Shown here: positions 45,206-54,568 of the stretch, piece by piece
How the letters are laid out: each line of letters starts with the position of its first letter
Numbering within the stretch: position 1 is the stretch's first letter
NCBI GenBank assembly: GCA_039640505.1
Contig: CP046865.1
Span: forward strand, 248,001 to 312,000
Direction of reading: 5' to 3'
Length of the DNA stretch: 64,000 nucleotides
DNA from: Rhodobacteraceae bacterium Araon29
Lineage (GTDB): Bacteria; Pseudomonadota; Alphaproteobacteria; Rhodobacterales; Rhodobacteraceae
Notes under the pieces: model-generated
Told to the model about the DNA's origin: nothing
Seen by the model: only the letters and a program-made list of their open reading frames with translations
Database searches by the model: none
Program-made: the position numbers and the translations under genes

Positions 45206-45913
45206 TTATTCTGCTGCCCTTCTTTCCGACCCAAGCCCGTCGATGAATGGCTCCAGAGCCTCCCGGACGTTCATCTTTGGCTCCAGCTTTTCATCTAGAA
45301 TATAGCCGCGAACAACATTGCGATGATGCTCGTCAATTAACTCCTGCGCCGCGGTAACCTGGCCGTCCTCAAGCAGATCAACCAACTTTGAATGATCGTT
45401 CAGCAAGCCGCAGTAGTCAAAGCGACTGCTGATCAACGTCCGCAAAAGCGCTGTGCGCCGAATAAGCTTCGCATGCATTTCCTGAACAACGGAATTGCGT
45501 GACATCTTGACCAGAACCTCGTGGAATCCAGAACCCAACTGGTCGGCCAGTTCTTCATTCTTGTTTTCCACGGCCTTATGCTGAAGCGCCACGTGGTGGC
45601 GCAGTTCGTTCCAGCCATGTGCGTCCAACCTGCCGGAAAGCTGTGCTGCCACACCCTGTTCTAGCATCGTAAGCGCGTCGTAAATCTCGACGGCCTCGCG
45701 ATAGCTTGGGCGCGAAACAAAGGCGCCCCGATTGCGCTCAATAACAACGAGACCATCATCAGAAAGCCGAATGATGGCTTGCCGAACAACTGCGCGGCTG
45801 ACATCAAACACATCGGCAAGCGTTTGCTCGCTCAGTTTGCTCCCGGGCCACAAGCGCTTGCCGATGATGGCCCGCGTGACAAGTCTGGCAATTTCGTCTG
45901 AACGGTTTCCCAT
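45206..45913 (-). CDS. GntR-family regulator (FCD type) of the import/demethylation cluster
   Basis: This is 235 residues. The winged helix KRLWPGSKLSEQTLADVFDV, then SRAVVRQAIIRLSDDGLVVI, is followed by an FCD effector domain (ALTMLEQGVAAQLSGRLDAH, GSGFHEVLVKMSRN, LLNDHSKLVDLLEDG). It lies between the importer operon on its own strand and the divergent oxygenase operon, the usual place for the local regulator. Two repeated TTGAT-N5-ATC motifs in the divergent gap may be its sites. Confidence 0.88.
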   Translation of the reverse strand: MGNRSDEIARLVTRAIIGKRLWPGSKLSEQTLADVFDVSRAVVRQAIIRLSDDGLVVIERNRGAFVSRPSYREAVEIYDALTMLEQGVAAQLSGRLDAHGWNELRHHVALQHKAVENKNEELADQLGSGFHEVLVKMSRNSVVQEMHAKLIRRTALLRTLISSRFDYCGLLNDHSKLVDLLEDGQVTAAQELIDEHHRNVVRGYILDEKLEPKMNVREALEPFIDGLGSERRAAE

Positions 45914-46017
45914 CGGAATTTAGTGGCCTTTCCGTTAAGCTGTTCGAGCAACTTGCCTCGCCGAAGTGTCTGCAGCAAATCAGCCATAGGCACAAAAAGA
46001 ACCTAACCGAGAAACAA

Positions 46018-46076
46018 TTGATGCACTATCAAGAATATTTTGGAAGTCTTTTCTCAAAACATTGATATCCAATCTT
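46018..46076. promoter_or_regulatory. Candidate GntR operator pair
   Basis: A perfect inverted repeat TTGAT-GCACT-ATCAA lies at 46018-46032. A near copy, TTGAT-ATCCA-ATCTT, lies 44 bp later at 46062-46076, about four helical turns away. Both are in the gap between gntR and the first oxygenase gene. Symmetry and half-site spacing fit FCD-type GntR regulators, but binding is inferred. Confidence 0.4.
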
Positions 46077-46135
46077 GTCAGTTTTGGGTACCGTTACAGA
46101 GAATCTACTAGATCAACTCGAAGGGGATCGACCAC

Positions 46136-46987
46136 ATGGGGTGCCACGACAGAATACTGCTAGACGACTGGCACGTCGTTGCGGAATTGGCGTATCTTTC
46201 TCAAGTTCGGACCCACACAACAGTGCTGTTCGAGGAGAAAATCAAGGTTTCCATAGATTCTGATGGATCTGCTCAGGTTGTACTGTCCGCCGATGGCTCA
46301 GCGCTGCAATCTTGCGTCCAATACGGATTTGTATGGGCTTGTCGCGGATCGCCCAATCGAGAAATCATTCACATTCCTGAGGCATTCGAGGAAGACCGCT
46401 TTATCGTCAGTGGAGGATCGTTTGCCGTTAAGGTTTCAGGTCTACGTGTTGTCGAGAATTTTCTTGATATGGGCCACTTCCCGTTTGTTCACACCGGTTG
46501 GTTGGGCGAAGAGCCTTATACCGAAGTCGCCCCATACGAAGTCGAACTGACCAATGATGACGAGATCATAGCAACAGAATGCTATTTCCACCAACCTGTG
46601 GCGTCACCCACTGCGGAAGGTGGCATTGATGTTGAGTACAAATACCGGGTCTACAGGCCCTACATTGTCGCACTCTACAAAACCAACCCGCTTTATCCGA
46701 ATCGCATGGACTATATCGTTTTGTTCATCCAGCCGGTCGGACCAGAGGCTTGTGTGGTTCACAACATGCTGTGCTACATCAAAAAGCGAATGAAAGAGCC
46801 CGACATTCGCTGGTTCATGCAGCTTATTTTCGCACAGGATAAACCAATCCTGGAAAACCAGATCCCAAAGCGACTGCCGCTTGACCCACGGGCTGAAACA
46901 CCGATCCGTGCAGATAAAGTGGCAATTCTATACCGCCGTTGGTTGCGTGATCACGCTGTCAACTACGGTGCTATCCCCGCCACATAG
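46136..46987 (+). CDS. Rieske-less non-heme iron N-demethylase subunit (NdmC-like), copy 1
   Basis: This is 283 residues with GAAGGGGA before the ATG. The catalytic domain of Rieske oxygenases is present: VVENFLDMGHFPFVHTGWLG gives Asn108, Asp111, His114 and His119, with the two His as iron ligands. The C-terminal half ends FAQDKPILENQIPKRLPLDP. The usual N-terminal C-x-H...C-x2-H Rieske cluster is absent, so electrons must come from a partner, probably the Rieske-bearing reductase two genes downstream. This is the arrangement of NdmC, the 7-N-demethylase of caffeine breakdown. Confidence 0.82.
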   Translation: MGCHDRILLDDWHVVAELAYLSQVRTHTTVLFEEKIKVSIDSDGSAQVVLSADGSALQSCVQYGFVWACRGSPNREIIHIPEAFEEDRFIVSGGSFAVKVSGLRVVENFLDMGHFPFVHTGWLGEEPYTEVAPYEVELTNDDEIIATECYFHQPVASPTAEGGIDVEYKYRVYRPYIVALYKTNPLYPNRMDYIVLFIQPVGPEACVVHNMLCYIKKRMKEPDIRWFMQLIFAQDKPILENQIPKRLPLDPRAETPIRADKVAILYRRWLRDHAVNYGAIPAT

Positions 46988-47011
46988 ATTTGTTATTCTA
47001 GGAGATTTAGA

Positions 47012-47908
47012 GTGCCAGAATTCACATGCAAAGACCCGGTAGCCTTAAACCTGTGGCATGTTATCGCTTCTGTAGAAGAAGTCGCCGATGGGTCGGTTCA
47101 GCGTACCCAACTGTTGGGCGATCAAGTCGCGTTCACGCAACGCGCCGACGGCGATTTTATTGTTTGGCGCCCTACGGACAGCAACAGTGATTCAGTGCCG
47201 TCGGACCCGGCAGTTTTGCTGCCCGTACAGCAGAAATACGGATACATCTGGACCACTTTTGGCACTCCCGAGCACGATATTTTCGCAATTCCTGAATTCG
47301 ACGAATCGGATCGTCGCAACATACATGCCGCGACTTTCGGAGTTCATGTTTCTGCCCCCCGCGCCATCGAAAATTTTCTGGACATGGGCCATTTCCCTTA
47401 CGTCCATACCGACATTCTGGGTGCGGAACCGCATACCGAAGTCAAGGAATACTACGTTGACGTGTCCGAAGAGCGGGACGAGATTGTCGCGACAAACTGC
47501 AAATTCTGGCAACCGATGGCTGCCGCGGGGTCAACAGACGGTGCCGACGTCGATTACATCTACCGGGTGCCGCATCCATATTGCTCGGTCTTGTATAAAT
47601 CGTGCCCAGGAGAGGAAAGCCGACTGGATGCGGTCGCCGTATTCGTGCAGCCAGTCGACGAAGAACACGTCCGTGCGCATATGATGCTCACCCTGATTGA
47701 CGAAGTTTCGGCCGACACAGCAATCCGGTTGTTCCAGCAAACCATTTTTGGACAGGACAAACCAATACTCGAAAACCAATACCCCAAGCGCTTACCGCTT
47801 GATCCTCGGGCGGAAACGCCCATTCGCGCGGATAAATCCGCAATTGCCTATCGCAGGTGGCTGACCGGGAAAGGGATCACCTATGGTGTGATCCCCTCGG
47901 CTGCGTGA
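47012..47908 (+). CDS. Rieske-less non-heme iron N-demethylase subunit (NdmC-like), copy 2
   Basis: This 298-residue paralogue of the preceding gene starts 24 bp after it with a GTG (MPEFTCKDPVALNLWHVIAS). AIENFLDMGHFPYVHTDILG gives Asn121, Asp124, His127 and His132. FGQDKPILENQYPKRLPLDP repeats the C-terminal block of copy 1. It also lacks a Rieske cluster. The two could form a hetero-oligomer or act on different N-methyl positions. Confidence 0.82.
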   Translation: MPEFTCKDPVALNLWHVIASVEEVADGSVQRTQLLGDQVAFTQRADGDFIVWRPTDSNSDSVPSDPAVLLPVQQKYGYIWTTFGTPEHDIFAIPEFDESDRRNIHAATFGVHVSAPRAIENFLDMGHFPYVHTDILGAEPHTEVKEYYVDVSEERDEIVATNCKFWQPMAAAGSTDGADVDYIYRVPHPYCSVLYKSCPGEESRLDAVAVFVQPVDEEHVRAHMMLTLIDEVSADTAIRLFQQTIFGQDKPILENQYPKRLPLDPRAETPIRADKSAIAYRRWLTGKGITYGVIPSAA

Positions 47909-47936
47909 GACCCGTGCCATTAAAAGGGAAGCCATC

Positions 47937-49661
47937 ATGACAACCGATCTACACAGCAACTGGTACCCCATTGCGTCCAGCTCCGATCTGCCCAACCGCC
48001 ACGTTTACCAAGCCCAGCTTCTGGGCCGTGAATTCGCGGTATGGCGTGCCGACGACGGATACGTCAATGTCTGGGAGAACAGGTGCCTGCATCGTGGTGT
48101 TCGACTGTCCATCGGCATCAATGACGGTCAGGAATTGAAATGCCAGTACCACGGGTGGCGCTATGCCAACCGCACTGCTGGATGCACGTATATCCCGGCT
48201 CACCCTGCGGATGCGCCTTCGCGAACGATCTGCAACAACACATACCCGGCACAAGAAGCGCACGGTATGGTCTGGGCGGGTGAAATGGCAGTCGGTGAAG
48301 TGCCAGCCCTGGATGGATTCGAGGCCGCGACGGTTCTTCGTCCAATCCCCCTAAACGCCCCGCAAGAAATGGTTTCAAACTCTCTGCTCGCATATTCATT
48401 TGCGGATGGTTGTTCCGGCGCGCCCAATGAAGACGGGTCTGTAACGATCACGGCCGGTGACGGCGCGGCCGTCCGGTTTTATGTCCAACCCGTTAACAGC
48501 AACCACTCGGTTATCCGAGGCATTCTCAACAAGGAACTCACCGGATCGGAGCGTTTGTCTTCGTTAAAACTGCACGACTGGAAATTGCAGGAACTGCGCT
48601 CAAAAGTTGAAGCAGAGGCAGCTCAATCGGAACCACTTGCACCGATGGAACCGGTTTTTGCCCGAGTATCCGAGTTACTTTCAGAACTTCCTCACGAAAC
48701 AACGGATGGCCGCACGGCAGAGTTGCGGGTCACAGTTACCAAAAAATCCATGACCGCCGAGGGCATAGTCAGTCTGCGCTTTGATTCGATCAAAGGGCAA
48801 TTGCCCACATTTCAGCCTGGTGCTCATATTGACGTACATCTGCAAAACGGGCTGATACGACAGTACTCACTGACCAACGGCCCGGGCGAGACTGATCATT
48901 ACACTATCGGAGTTAAACGTGAACCAGACAGTCGCGGTGGATCGGTTTCAATCCACGACGCGGTCAAAAAGGGCGATTTGCTGGCTGTATCTGCGCCGCG
49001 CAACAACTTCCCTCTGCGCCGTGATGCAGTGCACACCATCTTTGTCGCCGGTGGAATTGGCGTGACACCTTTGATTTCAATGGCTCGCACATTGAATTCG
49101 CAAGGCCACAGTTTCGAGTTCCATTACTTCGTTCAATCCAAAAACCACGCTGCTTTCAAGCAAGAGATGGGCGAATTCGACAAAGCACTGACCCTGCACG
49201 AGGGTCTCAGCCCTGACGAAACCGGAGCAAAACTCCGCGAGGTGCTGTCCGCGCCTGGTGATTCCCGCCATGTCTACATTTGTGGTCCCGGCCCGATGCT
49301 GGAAGCAACCCGCGACATTGCCGATGCTCAAGGCTGGCCCGATGGGGCGATCCATTTCGAGTATTTCAAAAACACGATCGAGCTGGACGATTCAAACAGC
49401 TTCCAATTGGATCTGGCGCGGTCGGCGATGACCCTGAATGTTCCGGCAGGAAAAACCATTTTGGAGGTTTTGCGGGAAAACGGTATCAACATGGCCAGTT
49501 CCTGCGAACAAGGGGCCTGTGGCACCTGTCGAGTTGGTGTCATCGAAGGTGATGTTATCCACCAGGACGTTTATCTGAGCCCCGGCGAAAAAGCCGAAGG
49601 CAAATCTATCATGACCTGCGTGTCCCGCGCGGCGTCTGACCGGCTCATTCTGGATATCTGA
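47937..49661 (+). CDS. Rieske-reductase-ferredoxin fusion (NdmD-like)
   Basis: This is 574 residues. Residues 1-110 are a Rieske domain: Cys50-x-His52 and Cys69-x2-His72 in ENRCLHRGVRL and KCQYHGWRY. Residues about 235-470 are an FMN/NAD(P)H reductase of the VanB/phthalate type: IRQYSLTNGPGE for flavin, FVAGGIGVTPLISMA and YICGPGPMLEATRD for the nucleotide. Residues 485-574 are a plant-type [2Fe-2S] ferredoxin with Cys523, Cys528, Cys531 and Cys561. The extra Rieske domain on the reductase is the unusual feature of NdmD and complements the Rieske-less oxygenases upstream. The gap to the previous gene is 28 bp. Confidence 0.88.
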   Translation: MTTDLHSNWYPIASSSDLPNRHVYQAQLLGREFAVWRADDGYVNVWENRCLHRGVRLSIGINDGQELKCQYHGWRYANRTAGCTYIPAHPADAPSRTICNNTYPAQEAHGMVWAGEMAVGEVPALDGFEAATVLRPIPLNAPQEMVSNSLLAYSFADGCSGAPNEDGSVTITAGDGAAVRFYVQPVNSNHSVIRGILNKELTGSERLSSLKLHDWKLQELRSKVEAEAAQSEPLAPMEPVFARVSELLSELPHETTDGRTAELRVTVTKKSMTAEGIVSLRFDSIKGQLPTFQPGAHIDVHLQNGLIRQYSLTNGPGETDHYTIGVKREPDSRGGSVSIHDAVKKGDLLAVSAPRNNFPLRRDAVHTIFVAGGIGVTPLISMARTLNSQGHSFEFHYFVQSKNHAAFKQEMGEFDKALTLHEGLSPDETGAKLREVLSAPGDSRHVYICGPGPMLEATRDIADAQGWPDGAIHFEYFKNTIELDDSNSFQLDLARSAMTLNVPAGKTILEVLRENGINMASSCEQGACGTCRVGVIEGDVIHQDVYLSPGEKAEGKSIMTCVSRAASDRLILDI

Positions 49662-49669
49662 GGTACATC

Positions 49670-50323
49670 ATGATCAAGCTTTACGACTACGAACTGTCCG
49701 GCAACTGCTACAAACTACGCCTTCTGATGTCCTTTCTGGGCATTGAGTACGCCTCCGAACTCATCGACTTTTACCCCGGCAATCAGCACAAGGCCGAAGC
49801 CTTCCGCCAAATCAACCCGCTGGGTCAGCTGCCGGTGATCGACGACGACGGGCTGGTGTTGCGCGATGCCCAGGCAATTTTGGTTTATCTGGCTTCCAAA
49901 TATGACGGCTCCGGTCAATGGTATCCGACTGACAGTCCTCAGATGCTGGGTCAGATATCCCAGTGGTTGGCCTTGGCCGACGCCATCACCGCAACAGCAT
50001 CCGCTGCGCGGCTTCATGACGCGCTGTTTTACAACCACATTGATATTGATGCCGCCCGCAACGGAGCGCATCGCTTGTTCCGCATGCTCGATGAACATTT
50101 GTGGTTCGCAGAAGACACGGGGCAGGACTGGATCTGCCCAGGCGACCACCCAACTATCGCAGATATTGCATGTTTCCCCTACACAATTCTGTCTGAAGAA
50201 GGCGGCATTTCACGGATGGATTACCCTGCAATCCGACGCTGGTGTGACCGGTTCAAGCGCATTCCCGGGTTCACCGTTATGTCTGGAGTATTTCCGGCCG
50301 GGCCAGCCGTAGACGCGGCCTGA
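49670..50323 (+). CDS. Glutathione S-transferase-like protein (NdmE-like)
   Basis: This is 217 residues, starting 8 bp after the reductase gene. The N-terminal thioredoxin fold has LYDYELSGNCYKLRLLMSFL, QINPLGQLPVIDDDGLVLRD and the G-site cap SQAILVYL-like AQAILVYLAS. A helical GST C-domain follows. In the caffeine system, GST-like NdmE holds NdmC and NdmD together, and the gene order here suggests the same structural role. A real glutathione-dependent enzyme cannot be excluded. Confidence 0.82.
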   Translation: MIKLYDYELSGNCYKLRLLMSFLGIEYASELIDFYPGNQHKAEAFRQINPLGQLPVIDDDGLVLRDAQAILVYLASKYDGSGQWYPTDSPQMLGQISQWLALADAITATASAARLHDALFYNHIDIDAARNGAHRLFRMLDEHLWFAEDTGQDWICPGDHPTIADIACFPYTILSEEGGISRMDYPAIRRWCDRFKRIPGFTVMSGVFPAGPAVDAA

Positions 50324-50427
50324 AGCTTTCTCCTGCCGAACGGGATTCCGCGCGGCAACTCAGCCGCAAGGGGCAGACCGCTTGTCGGCGGTCTCCCTGC
50401 GCCACTTTCTAACAAAGGAACCCAACT

Positions 50428-51543
<1,116 letters not shown>

Positions 51544-51634
51544 GCGTAGAAAACAGGCGTATCAGGGAGCTAGTATGGCTTCCTGACTTCGAACCATTGA
51601 CCTATCCGCAACGAATGATGACGAGGGGACAAAC

Positions 51635-52073
51635 GTGACCGGGAATTCTTTAAAAGCTATAAAGGGAAATTTCCTGCATTTTCTCTCCGATCCAGGGCCA
51701 GAAGACGCGATCGACGGCAGCGTTGAGTAGGTTGAAAACGGTGTGTTGATCCTGAGAAATGGTCGCGTGGCAGAACTTGTGCATAACACCGAAGTTTTCA
51801 ACACTCTGCCGGATGATTGCAAAGTCATTGATCACACGGAAAAGTTGATCATTCCCGGCTTCATAGATGCCCATATCCACTTTGTTCAGGTGGATGTGAT
51901 TGCGTCCTTTGGCAAACGGCTTCTTGAGTGGCTTGAGAAATACACTTTCCCGGCGGAGCGCCAATTTGAAGACCCCGCCCACGCGGCCCTTATATCCGAG
52001 TTCTTTCTGGACGAGCTATTGTGCAATGGCACAACGACAGCATTGGTTCTGGGCAGCGTCCATAAACAGAGCG
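51635..52073 (+). pseudogene. guaD: Guanine deaminase 5' fragment with internal stop
   Basis: From a GTG at 51635 it reads VTGNSLKAIKGNFLHFLSDP, then meets TAG at 51728-51730. It continues in the same frame as VENGVLILRNGRVAEL, LIIPGFIDAHIHFVQVDVIA, LLEWLEKYTFPAERQFEDP and FFLDELLCNGTTTALVLGSV. This is the N-terminal third of guanine deaminase, including the H-x-H metal site. It ends abruptly near 52073 at VHKQS, where a different gene remnant begins. It is non-functional but points to purine metabolism in the cluster. Confidence 0.85.
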
Positions 52074-52076
52074 CGA

Positions 52077-52733
52077 ACGGTAGAGAACGATGAGGCCGCA
52101 CCCCACTGGGCGGACTTGGGCAAGGTGTGGACGATTGAGCAAAACTACATCAAACCCTATCCGGTCTGCCGATGGGCGCATGCCTCAATCGACGCGCTGG
52201 CCGGGCTGATGCGTGTGCATGGCTTTGGCAGCAGTGATGTCGCAGGCATCGAGGTGAATACTTTTGCACAGGCAGCGGCGCTCTATCCGGGGATGCCCAT
52301 AACCACATCCCAGGCGCAATATTCGCTGCCATTCGCCCTCTCTGTCATGCTTGTGCATGGGCGGATCGGCCCAGATGATATTTCGGGCGCAGGCCTGCGA
52401 GACAAAGCGGTTTCCGAAGTTTTACCTTGCATTTCTTTGCGCGAAGACGGGCGGCATTCAGAGCGTTTTCCTGCGGGGCGGTGGTCTGATATTACTGTCA
52501 CCCTGAGAGATGGTGGTCAGCTTTCCTCAGGTGATGTGCACGCGCGAGGCGGGCCGGAAGATCCAATGGATATGCACGAGATCGAAGCCAAGTTTCACAC
52601 AATGGCCGCGTCGCTGGATACCGCGCGTGCTGGCGCACTTTGGGCGATGCGCGACCGACTATTGCAGCCCGACGCAACGTTCGGAGAATTGACCGCCCTC
52701 ACGCGTGCGCCCGTGGTGAACCTGCATGGCTGA
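52077..52733 (+). pseudogene. MmgE/PrpD-family 3' fragment
   Basis: It reads in the frame ending at 52733, with TIEQNYIKPYPVCRWAHASI, DALAGLMRVHGF and AQYSLPFALSVMLVHGRIGP. This is the C-terminal half of MmgE/PrpD-type dehydratases or isomerases. The N-terminal half is missing and is replaced by the guaD fragment, so a deletion has fused the two. A frame continues upstream through guaD DNA, but in a phase that is not native to it. Confidence 0.8.
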
Positions 52734-53694
52734 TACCCCGCGCATTGTTTTGCATAACGACAAGACTGAAGAGCTGGTTGAGCAGTTGTTGACCCGATTT
52801 CCAGATGCGGATTTCCACGCCTGCAACAGCTATGAGGCCCTGCCTTCGCTCATTGACAGCTACCGCCCGAACATAGTGTATTCCGTACGCTTTGCGGGCA
52901 CGCCGGGCTTTCCTCGTGATGCGTTGTTCGGCGCAAACGGTCCAAAATGGCTTGCCAATGGCGGCGCTGGAACCGACCATTTAGACCAATGGGATGCCAG
53001 GAAAACCACCGTCACCAACGCAGCAGGTGTCGCTGCAGATATGATGGCCGAGTATGTTTTCGGCGGGTTCTTACACTTCACGCTCGATGTGTGCGGCCTG
53101 CAAAAAGATAAGGCGGCAAAGGTTTGGAACCCGCGCATGGTCGCGCCGCTCTTTGGCAAGACGCTGTTGATTGTTGGGTTGGGCCACACCGGACAGGCGA
53201 TCGCATTGCGCGCCAAGGCCTTTGGCATGACGGTTTTGGGCACCCGTGCGACCCCCCGCGCGATGGCGCATGTTGACGAGGTTCATCCCGCCGACGTGTT
53301 GCACAAGCTTTTGCCCCACGCCGATTTTGTCGCGGTTTGCACGCCCCTTACCCCAGCAACACGCGGCCTTGTTGGCGTAGACGAGATAGCAGCAATGAAA
53401 TCAGGCGTAGTCCTCGCGGATGTCTCGCGAGGCGGCGTTGTGGTTCAATCAGCACTCTTGGACGGATTAAAAGCAAGTCATATTCCAGGGGCCGCTTTGG
53501 ACGTGTTCGAAACTGAACCCTTGCCAATCGACAGCCCGTTCTGGGACCTCGACAATTTGATCATCTCGCCCCATTGCTCCTCAGTTCATGCCAACTGGGA
53601 GGCAGCATCATTTGATCTGTTTTTGAGGAATCTGGCACATTGGACAAAAGGCGAGGACCTGATCAATATCGTAGACCCAACCCGCGGATATTGA
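52726..53694 (+). CDS. D-2-hydroxyacid dehydrogenase, NAD-dependent
   Basis: This 322-residue protein overlaps the prpD remnant by 8 bp. It has substrate-side NGGAGTDHLDQWDARKTTVT with NAAGVAADMMAEYV, the Rossmann motif LLIVGLGHTGQAIALRAKAF, the Arg block LADVSRGGVVVQSALLDGLK, the Glu region ALDVFETEPLP and the catalytic His in ISPHCSS. It reduces 2-oxoacids or oxidises D-2-hydroxyacids; the substrate is unknown. It is the last gene before the distal end of element 2. Confidence 0.9.
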   Translation: MADTPRIVLHNDKTEELVEQLLTRFPDADFHACNSYEALPSLIDSYRPNIVYSVRFAGTPGFPRDALFGANGPKWLANGGAGTDHLDQWDARKTTVTNAAGVAADMMAEYVFGGFLHFTLDVCGLQKDKAAKVWNPRMVAPLFGKTLLIVGLGHTGQAIALRAKAFGMTVLGTRATPRAMAHVDEVHPADVLHKLLPHADFVAVCTPLTPATRGLVGVDEIAAMKSGVVLADVSRGGVVVQSALLDGLKASHIPGAALDVFETEPLPIDSPFWDLDNLIISPHCSSVHANWEAASFDLFLRNLAHWTKGEDLINIVDPTRGY

Positions 53695-53865
53695 TGACCA
53701 GAACCATGCCTCGCGAAGCCAAGGACTGCTTCGACTGATTTGCTGCCATCTGTGCAGATCGCAGCATCCGTGACTTTGGGCTCAAAGCCGCCGTTCGCGG
53801 CGTGGAGCAGCAACTTCTGCTTTGGGCCGTTAGTGCAGGGCAAACGTGACATCCATTTTAAGAAA

Positions 53866-53979
53866 TAAGGCAAAGTCGTTGAAACGTATAAGGCAAGGTT
53901 GGTGAGACAGAAATTTAGCGCCTGAACAATTTCAATGGGTTACAAAAGGCGATGAGGAAAACTTGCTTGAGATTCCACA
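53866..53979 (-). repeat. Distal end of Tn7-like element 2
   Basis: This is a 114-bp copy of the 39792-39905 end with 2 base differences. The same three inverted TnsB-type repeats are present, and the terminus is CCACA at 53975-53979. Confidence 0.88.
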
Positions 53980-53984
53980 CCAAA
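53980..53984 (+). other. Target-site duplication CCAAA (copy 3)
   Basis: CCAAA lies between the ACA end at 53979 and the next TGT end at 53985. Confidence 0.85.
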
Positions 53985-54114
53985 TGTAAGATTTCAACCA
54001 ACTTTGCCTCACGTTTCACGCGTGTTTTTGGTGGGTTTGGATTAAGCCTCTGTTTTTTCTATCAGATCTGGCGTTTTTGCCGCAAAAATGTGGCTGATCA
54101 ACTTTACCTCACTT
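53985..54114 (+). repeat. Truncated copy of the element-1-type tRNA-side end
   Basis: These 130 bp are identical to 14283-14412, starting TGTAAGATTTCAACC and including two TnsB-type repeats. The copy stops exactly where the next TGT-type end begins at 54115, so a third element has lost or had interrupted its end. Confidence 0.88.
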
Positions 54115-54367
54115 TGTGAAATCTCAAGCAACTTTACCTTATATTTTCTGATTTTGACCTCGTTTGGCGACGAACAATCGGTCAAGATATTGTTCTATTT
54201 TATAATTCTAAAACCTATCCCAACGCCCTGTCTCACCAACCTTTCCTCATAGGGGCGCATTGCTGTGAAATCTCAACCAGCTTTGACCTGTATGCCGCAA
54301 ACTTAACTCAAACTTGGGGGGAAAGCTGACGTTCGCTGCGGGTTGCTCCGACGTCCGCTAAGCGGAC
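54115..54367 (+). repeat. Second end of element-2 type, directly after the truncated end
   Basis: It starts TGTGAAATCTCAAGCAACTT and runs parallel to 39911-40165, with scattered differences, up to the palindrome GTCCGCT-A-AGCGGAC (54353-54367). The preceding five bases are CACTT, not CCAAA. This suggests insertion into the older end or a recombinational join. The matching distal end is not in the window. Confidence 0.78.
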
Positions 54368-54568
54368 GAAGCGGGCTTCTGATGCTAAGAAAGCAGTGTC
54401 CCCAAATAGTTGAAAGTGGACCTGCTACATCTGATCGGTCACCGAAATAGCATAATCGGTTTAGCCTAGTAAAGGCTCTCATTTCTGGACAATGGGTCGC
54501 TTTTGACCCATTGATTGAGGGAGAGAGAAACCTTAGATAATCGAACGCAAAAGTTGTAGGAAAGGCCA

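Noticed and set aside
46136-47908. Sequencing loss of Rieske domains in the two oxygenases
   Set aside because: Both genes have proper ribosome sites and starts, full catalytic domains and the same domain limit. The missing cluster is supplied by the Rieske-bearing reductase, as in NdmC/NdmD.
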